Shown: positions 59,646-64,000 of the stretch, piece by piece
Position numbering within the stretch: position 1 is the stretch's first letter
Layout of the letters: each line of letters starts with the position of its first letter
NCBI RefSeq assembly: GCF_003885045.1
Contig: NZ_RHJS01000002.1
Location: forward strand, 4,022,501-4,086,500
Origin: Schaedlerella arabinosiphila
GTDB taxonomy: Bacteria > Bacillota > Clostridia > Lachnospirales > Lachnospiraceae
Direction of reading: 5' to 3'
Length of the DNA stretch: 64,000 nucleotides
Program-made: the position numbers and the translations under genes
The notes under the pieces: model-generated
Told to the model about the DNA's origin: nothing
Seen by the model: the letters and a program-made list of their open reading frames with translations, nothing else
The model's database searches: none

Positions 59646-60575
59646 TTACTCCTGCGGCGGCGCAATCACCCGGATTTGTTCCGGCTCCAGGCTGGCCCGG
59701 ATCGTATCTCCCCAGGCGATGGGTTCCCCGTCCGTATGAATGGGAAGCCTTTTTCCCGTCTTTACTTCGATCTCCCGGCAGCGGAAAATCGAGATCCCCC
59801 GAAAGCGCACATGCTTTCCAAAAAACGCTGTGGGCAGCAGAAGAAGGATCTTCCATTTCGGAAGTTCTGATACGACGATCACATCCAGCAGCCTGTCGTC
59901 GATCCGCGCCTTCGGGCAGAAAAAGAATCCGCCTCCCTCATAAGGATGATTCATAGCCGCGATAAAATATGTATGCTCAAACCTGCGGATATACTCTCCC
60001 TCTATCCGAAGCTCCGCCTCCTCCGGGCGTTCCGAGAGAATCCATTTCAGCGCCGTCACCAGGTAGGTCAGCTTGCCAAGCCCCAGTTTGTTCAAAACCG
60101 TTTTTATAGAAGAACCCTCGGCTTTGTGGCATACCGCGGCATCGAAACCGATCCCCGCGCTGACGGCAAAACGCCAGGCACTTTCTCCGCAGTCAAGCCT
60201 CCCCACGTCCATAGGAACCGGCCTGCCGCTGTCCAAAATCGTATCCAGCGCCCCGCGTGTGTCCGAAGGCAGATGAAGGGCCCGTGTAAAATCATTGCCG
60301 GAACCGGTCGGTATGTACCCAAGGGTCACCTTGGAACAGTCCCGGATGCCGTTCACCACTTCATCTACCGTTCCGTCGCCGCCTACCACGACCAGCGTGT
60401 GCTCCCGGCCGTCAGCGGTAATCCCGGCCGTGATCTCGGCCGCGTGGCGGACATGCCGGGTATAAAAAACCTGATACTCAATCCTTCTCTTCTTCAGTTC
60501 CGGTTCGACCAGCTTCCAGACCACGCCTCCCCGCCCGGAGCGCGATTTTGGATTTACAATGAAGATATATTCCAT
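59646..60575 (-). CDS. Diacylglycerol kinase-like lipid kinase (DagK/YegS family)
   Basis: 309 residues from ATG 60575, preceded by AGGAGGTG; the longer open frame runs into the TetR gene and is rejected. IFIVNPKSRSGRGG, VVVGGDGTVDEVVNGI and YIPTGSGNDFTRAL are the family motifs. It phosphorylates diacylglycerol or a similar lipid with ATP. Downstream of a TetR gene with a 40-base gap. Confidence 0.92.
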   Translation of the reverse strand: MEYIFIVNPKSRSGRGGVVWKLVEPELKKRRIEYQVFYTRHVRHAAEITAGITADGREHTLVVVGGDGTVDEVVNGIRDCSKVTLGYIPTGSGNDFTRALHLPSDTRGALDTILDSGRPVPMDVGRLDCGESAWRFAVSAGIGFDAAVCHKAEGSSIKTVLNKLGLGKLTYLVTALKWILSERPEEAELRIEGEYIRRFEHTYFIAAMNHPYEGGGFFFCPKARIDDRLLDVIVVSELPKWKILLLLPTAFFGKHVRFRGISIFRCREIEVKTGKRLPIHTDGEPIAWGDTIRASLEPEQIRVIAPPQE

Positions 60576-60615
60576 GGGACACCTCCTGCCAGTATCCTGA
60601 TCCTTTGTAAACGTC

Positions 60616-61218
60616 CTAAAAAATTGTACTGTCCAGATATTTTCCGAGAGAACGGCGCATATTTCCCTCAAAATCCGTCTCTCCATTGCGCAGGCACCAT
60701 TCAAATACGTTGCCGATGACGATCATGCGGATATCCGTGGTAAATGCTTCGATCTCCACGCCCAGGCGGATGATCCCGGCCAGAGCCGCTTTTTCCACAT
60801 ATGCCTGCACGGTCACAATGGGGTAAGGCCGTTCCGTCCTGATGGCGGCATTCAGCGCCTGATTCTTTGGATTGTAATATCCTGACATAAATTCTACGCC
60901 CAGCTCCCTGCAGTAAGCCACATAGTTCAGATACACCCTGACAATCGCGATCTTCGCCTCGTCCGCATTGCGGGGCAGTTCTAAAAGCGCAGGATTGATG
61001 CTCGGCTGTTCTTCAATATAATAAGAAAGCAGATCATCCTTTGTCTTAAAATGATGATAAAAGCTGCCGTTGGAAACCCCGGCCTCCTCGCAGATATTCT
61101 TGATGGAAAGCTCGTCGTAGCCCTTCTTCTTCAAAATCTGCTTCGCCGCACGGAAAATGCGTTCCCTGGTTTCCTTTGATTTCTGCTGCTGCTTGGATAA
61201 CTCCACCGTTTCCTTCAC
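60616..61218 (-). CDS. TetR/AcrR family transcriptional regulator
   Basis: 200 residues from GTG 61218, eight bases after GGGGAGGGG. HTH: RIFRAAKQILKKKGYDELS then NICEEAGVSNGSFYHHFKT. The C-terminal ligand domain is not specific. It may control itself and the lipid kinase that follows. An ATG at 61335 in the same frame lies on the -10, so it is rejected. Confidence 0.92.
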   Translation of the reverse strand: MKETVELSKQQQKSKETRERIFRAAKQILKKKGYDELSIKNICEEAGVSNGSFYHHFKTKDDLLSYYIEEQPSINPALLELPRNADEAKIAIVRVYLNYVAYCRELGVEFMSGYYNPKNQALNAAIRTERPYPIVTVQAYVEKAALAGIIRLGVEIEAFTTDIRMIVIGNVFEWCLRNGETDFEGNMRRSLGKYLDSTIF

Positions 61219-61333
61219 GTCTGTTACCCCTCCCCTTCCAATTCCGTCCCGGCCGCCGCCGTAAAAAACGGGTGTCTGCTTTATCTTAGTCCTGCCGGAT
61301 CTCCGGCATTTTATCTGCTCCTCAACGATGTCC

Positions 61334-61362
61334 ATTATAGCATAAACCCGGAAGGCTGTCGA
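61334..61362 (-). promoter_or_regulatory. Promoter of the TetR gene
   Basis: TCGACA (61362-61357), 17 bases, TATAAT (61339-61334) on the minus strand. Confidence 0.65.
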
Positions 61363-61412
61363 TACAAATACTTACGGTCTCCTGCCGGAAGGCTGTCTGT
61401 AACAGGCCGGAT

Positions 61413-63167
61413 TCATCGCTGTGAGTCCCCGGCTATTGCGTGAGCAGTAACCATATAGGCTTCAAATGCGGAAGGGATCGAGTACACCGTCTCCAGTTCG
61501 TCCCTTTTGGCAAAGATCATTTCCTCCCCACAGTTCTTTTCCAGCGCGTCCACCAGCAGTTCATATCCGACCATGTGCCATTCCACATGACTGAAAATGT
61601 GCTTCGCAGCTTCCAGCTTCCGCACATGAACCGGCGTCAGCCCGATGGATTTTCCATAGTCGGCGGCTTCCTTTCGGGTCAGATGCCCTTCCACATTGGG
61701 CAGCTCATAGAGACCGGCCAGCAGCCCCTTTGGGGGACGTTTCCGAATCGCCACGCCCTCCGAATCCCGAAAAATCAGCACCGTCCTTTTTTCAATTCTT
61801 CTGGCCTTTGCCTTTGTTTTCACAGGAAGGGCGGTCTGTATTCCCTTCTCCCTGGCAAGGCAGAGCTCTGCAGCCGGGCAGATCCCGCACTTCGGCTCTC
61901 CTCCCGGCACGCACACCAAGGCTCCCAGTTCAATCAATCCCTGGTTAAAATCCGAAGCTTCCTGCTCCGGGATCACCTCCTCCACCGCCCGCTCCATCCA
62001 GGAGCGCACACTGGCTTTCATGATGTCCTCCTCGCTGGCCAGAATCCGGGACAGCACCCGCAGCACGTTGCCGTCCACCGCCGGCTTCGGAATCCCGTAT
62101 GCAAAGGAACTGACCGCGCCCGCCGTATAATTGCCGATTCCGGCAAGGGACCGGATTGTATCATATGTATGAGGAAATTCGCCCCCGTATTCCTCCATCA
62201 CCTGTCTGGCCGCTTTCTGCATGTTCCGCACCCGGTTGTAGTATCCCAGCCCTTCCCAAAGCTTCATAAGCCGGTCCTCCGGCACCTCCGCCAGTTCCCT
62301 GACTGTGGGGAGGGCTTCCAGAAACCGTTCATAATAACGCTTTACGGCCTCCACCCGGGTCTGCTGGAGCATGATCTCGGACACCCAGATCCGGTATGCG
62401 TCGGTGGTATTCCGCCAGGGCAGATCCCTCCGGTTCTCCCGATACCATGCGGCAATGGGTCCTGAGAGTTCTTTCAGGCGTGGGCTTTCCAGCACCACAG
62501 GGACGGGATCAGCGATCTGGATCTCGTCTCCGCTTACCCGGCAGTCATAAGCCAGCAGTCTGACCCCGGCCGCCTTGGCGGACTTCAAAGCCTGGCAAAA
62601 GGCAGGATGGGTATCCATATTGGGCGTAAAATAGCGTACCCCCTTCATCTGGATCACGAAAAATACATATGCCTCATATCCCTCCCTGACCGCCTTTTCC
62701 AGCTCCTGCAGATGCTTCACCGCACGGTCGCTGGGCGCATCTGGGAATCGGACCACACCGTTTTCTTCCAGTGTGACCCCTTTTACTTCTATAAAGGCCC
62801 GGCTGTTTCCGGTCTCCACATAGAGGTCAAAGCGGGAATTGCCGTACGTGGTCTCCGGCCTGACCAGGCGGATATCGGGCTTTAGATTTCCGGCCTCCAC
62901 CCATTCTTTTACCACCTGGTTGGGCACCTGGGAATCCATATTGATCATCCGGCTGCCTTTTTCCACGCCGATCAGATCCCACTTCGTTTTCCGCGCGGGC
63001 TTTTCGCTCTCCTGCACATAGATAGGCGCCCCGGGCCTTAAAAGCTCCGCACACCTGCCTGTATTTTTCACATGGATGACTTCCTTTTTTCCCGCCAGTT
63101 CCGCATATGCGATGAACCGGTTGGGGCGTTCCAGAAAGACTCCTTTTGAAATGCGTTCGTATTTCAT
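61413..63167 (-). CDS. SfsA-MutY fusion: SfsA-type nuclease plus A/G-specific adenine glycosylase
   Basis: 584 residues from ATG 63167 (AAGGA eight bases upstream; an ATG at 63173 is too close to it). Residues 1-228 are a full SfsA domain (VKNTGRCAELLRPGAPIYV, NSRFDLYVE, AFIEVKGVTLEE). From about 232 it is MutY: YRENRRDLPWRNTTDAYRI, catalytic Glu in SEIMLQQTRVEA, HhH LAGIGNYTAGAV, catalytic Asp in AVDGNV, iron-sulphur cysteines (C-x6... CVPGGEPKCGICPAAELC) and a NUDIX-like C-terminal domain. MutY removes A opposite 8-oxoG. Both parts look complete. The usual form in other bacteria is two separate genes. Confidence 0.93.
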   Translation of the reverse strand: MKYERISKGVFLERPNRFIAYAELAGKKEVIHVKNTGRCAELLRPGAPIYVQESEKPARKTKWDLIGVEKGSRMINMDSQVPNQVVKEWVEAGNLKPDIRLVRPETTYGNSRFDLYVETGNSRAFIEVKGVTLEENGVVRFPDAPSDRAVKHLQELEKAVREGYEAYVFFVIQMKGVRYFTPNMDTHPAFCQALKSAKAAGVRLLAYDCRVSGDEIQIADPVPVVLESPRLKELSGPIAAWYRENRRDLPWRNTTDAYRIWVSEIMLQQTRVEAVKRYYERFLEALPTVRELAEVPEDRLMKLWEGLGYYNRVRNMQKAARQVMEEYGGEFPHTYDTIRSLAGIGNYTAGAVSSFAYGIPKPAVDGNVLRVLSRILASEEDIMKASVRSWMERAVEEVIPEQEASDFNQGLIELGALVCVPGGEPKCGICPAAELCLAREKGIQTALPVKTKAKARRIEKRTVLIFRDSEGVAIRKRPPKGLLAGLYELPNVEGHLTRKEAADYGKSIGLTPVHVRKLEAAKHIFSHVEWHMVGYELLVDALEKNCGEEMIFAKRDELETVYSIPSAFEAYMVTAHAIAGDSQR

Positions 63168-63269
63168 AGCCATATTCCTTCTATAATTCTGTCGCTGGTT
63201 TTTGCTGTTCTTCGAATAATAACCATGATTGTACTACCTTTTTCAACTTATTTCAATAACCATGGAATG

Positions 63270-63315
63270 AAAAAAATCTTACCGGCCTTCCATGTTCTGG
63301 AAACCGGTAAGATTC
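63270..63315 (-). terminator. Terminator of the ABC transporter operon
   Basis: AATCTTACCGG and CCGGTAAGATT pair; seven T follow on the minus strand. It lies 32 bases after the ABC gene stop. Confidence 0.9.
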
Positions 63316-63346
63316 TGTTTCTGTCCAGTTCTATAATTTTTCTCTT

Positions 63347-64000
63347 TCACAAGATCTTTGACAGAAATTCCTTCAGCCTTGGATCTCTGGGATTGCCGAA
63401 AAATTCATCCGGCGTCCCCTGCTCTTTCACCTGCCCCTGATCCATGAAAAGCACTCTGGTGGCAACCTCTTTTGCAAATCCCATCTCATGGGTAACCACC
63501 ACCATGGTCATTCCGTCGTGGGCAAGCTGCTTCATCAGCTCCAGCACCTCCCCGACCATCTCCGGGTCCAGCGCGGAGGTCGGTTCGTCGAATAACATCA
63601 CATCCGGATTCATCGCCAGGGAACGGACAATCGCGATCCTCTGCTTCTGGCCGCCTGACAGTTGGGACGGATAGGACCCCGCCTTCTCCTCCAGGCCCAC
63701 CTTTCTCAGAAGCTGCATCCCTTCCTTTTCCGCCTCTTCCCTGCTTTTTTTCAAAAGCTTGATGGGAGCCAGTGTAATATTTTCCAGGATGGTCTTGTGC
63801 GGGAACAGGTTGAAGTGCTGAAATACCATCCCCATCTTCTGACGGTGCCTGTCAATGTCGGTCTGTTTTCCTGTGATGTCCACCCCTTCAAAATAAATAT
63901 GCCCGGAGGTGGGAACCTCCAGCAGGTTCAGCGACCGCAGAAATGTTGATTTTCCGGAGCCGGACGGCCCCACGATGACCACCACTTCCCCTTTCTGGAT
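63347..64000 (-). CDS. Amino-acid ABC transporter ATP-binding protein (partial, 5' end beyond window)
   Basis: The frame is open to the window edge (reads IQKGEVVVIVGPSG), so the true start is outside. Walker A GPSGSGKST, signature LSGGQKQR, Walker B VMLFDEPTSALDPE and switch His in VVTHEMGFA. The short GlnQ/HisP type that drives import of polar amino acids. The membrane and binding subunits are expected upstream, outside the window. Confidence 0.92.
   Translation of the reverse strand: MQKGEVVVIVGPSGSGKSTFLRSLNLLEVPTSGHIYFEGVDITGKQTDIDRHRQKMGMVFQHFNLFPHKTILENITLAPIKLLKKSREEAEKEGMQLLRKVGLEEKAGSYPSQLSGGQKQRIAIVRSLAMNPDVMLFDEPTSALDPEMVGEVLELMKQLAHDGMTMVVVTHEMGFAKEVATRVLFMDQGQVKEQGTPDEFFGNPRDPRLKEFLSKIL

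Noticed and set aside
60576..60704. Longer N-terminus of the lipid kinase
   Set aside because: The extra 43 residues run into the TetR gene; ATG 60575 with AGGAGGTG gives the normal family start.

Overview
The window looks like a chromosome segment of a spore-forming, saccharolytic Lachnospiraceae-type Clostridium. Support for this is a SipL-like spore protein, a GlgC/GlgD glycogen pair, a split transketolase, a PPi-type phosphofructokinase next to an ATP-type one, an SfsA-MutY fusion, many DUF5711/LysM/DUF3794 envelope proteins and mid-range GC with AT-rich promoters. No rRNA, prophage, IS transposase or CRISPR array is visible. This placement comes from gene content, not from a database search.

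Layout. 1-3.2 kb (-): the first 1073 residues of a large secreted surface protein whose C-terminus lies outside the window. 3.7-4.4 kb (-): a DUF2726 membrane protein and a small XRE regulator. 4.6-11.2 kb (+): the most unusual region, five tandem copies of an Rpn/PDDEXK_2 nuclease gene. The first four copies each have a near-identical promoter, a foldable leader and a terminator; the fifth has the promoter and leader, but its gene is broken by a 169-bp deletion and it lacks the terminator. Every copy has an in-frame internal ATG with a strong Shine-Dalgarno at the start of a coiled-coil C-terminal domain whose 7-residue repeats differ in number. Two spacers hold a 148-bp MITE-like palindromic element. 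11.4-15 kb: GNAT, YbaK deacylase, PatB-type C-S lyase and the AzlCD exporter. 15-18.4 kb (-): a 1134-residue hybrid histidine kinase. 18.5-20.5 kb (-): glgB. 20.7-26.8 kb (-): envelope genes (two hypotheticals, CvpA, DUF5711, an MPN-like/LysM protein, HtrA). 26.9-29.4 kb (-): split transketolase and fsa behind a strong promoter whose -35 lies in a palindrome. 29.6-34.6 kb (-): pfkA-dnaX-ybaB-recR-lacI run. 34.8-36.9 kb (-): SipL-like protein and a PrcB-like lipoprotein. 37-41.8 kb (+): plsC, pncB, ddl, murF. 41.8-50.4 kb: DMT and two MATE transporters, glgC-glgD, a YwaF protein, an alanine/sodium symporter. 50.5-55.7 kb (-): a three-gene set of pseudokinase-like membrane protein, Ig-like surface protein and hybrid kinase. 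56-57.3 kb (+): pfp. 57.4 kb: tRNA-Arg(ACG). 57.7-64 kb (-): trpS, PAP2, lipid kinase, TetR, sfsA-mutY fusion, and the start of an amino-acid ABC ATPase cut by the window end.

How parts work together. Glycogen synthesis (GlgC, GlgD, GlgB), two phosphofructokinases, split transketolase and Fsa give a sugar storage and sugar-phosphate theme. Ddl and MurF are successive steps of the peptidoglycan precursor pathway. DnaX, YbaB and RecR form the usual replication/repair neighbourhood. The Rpn array, with neighbouring XRE and DUF2726 genes, looks like a small accessory or defence locus. By analogy with E. coli Rpn proteins, it may be a multi-copy gene-within-gene toxin/antitoxin array.
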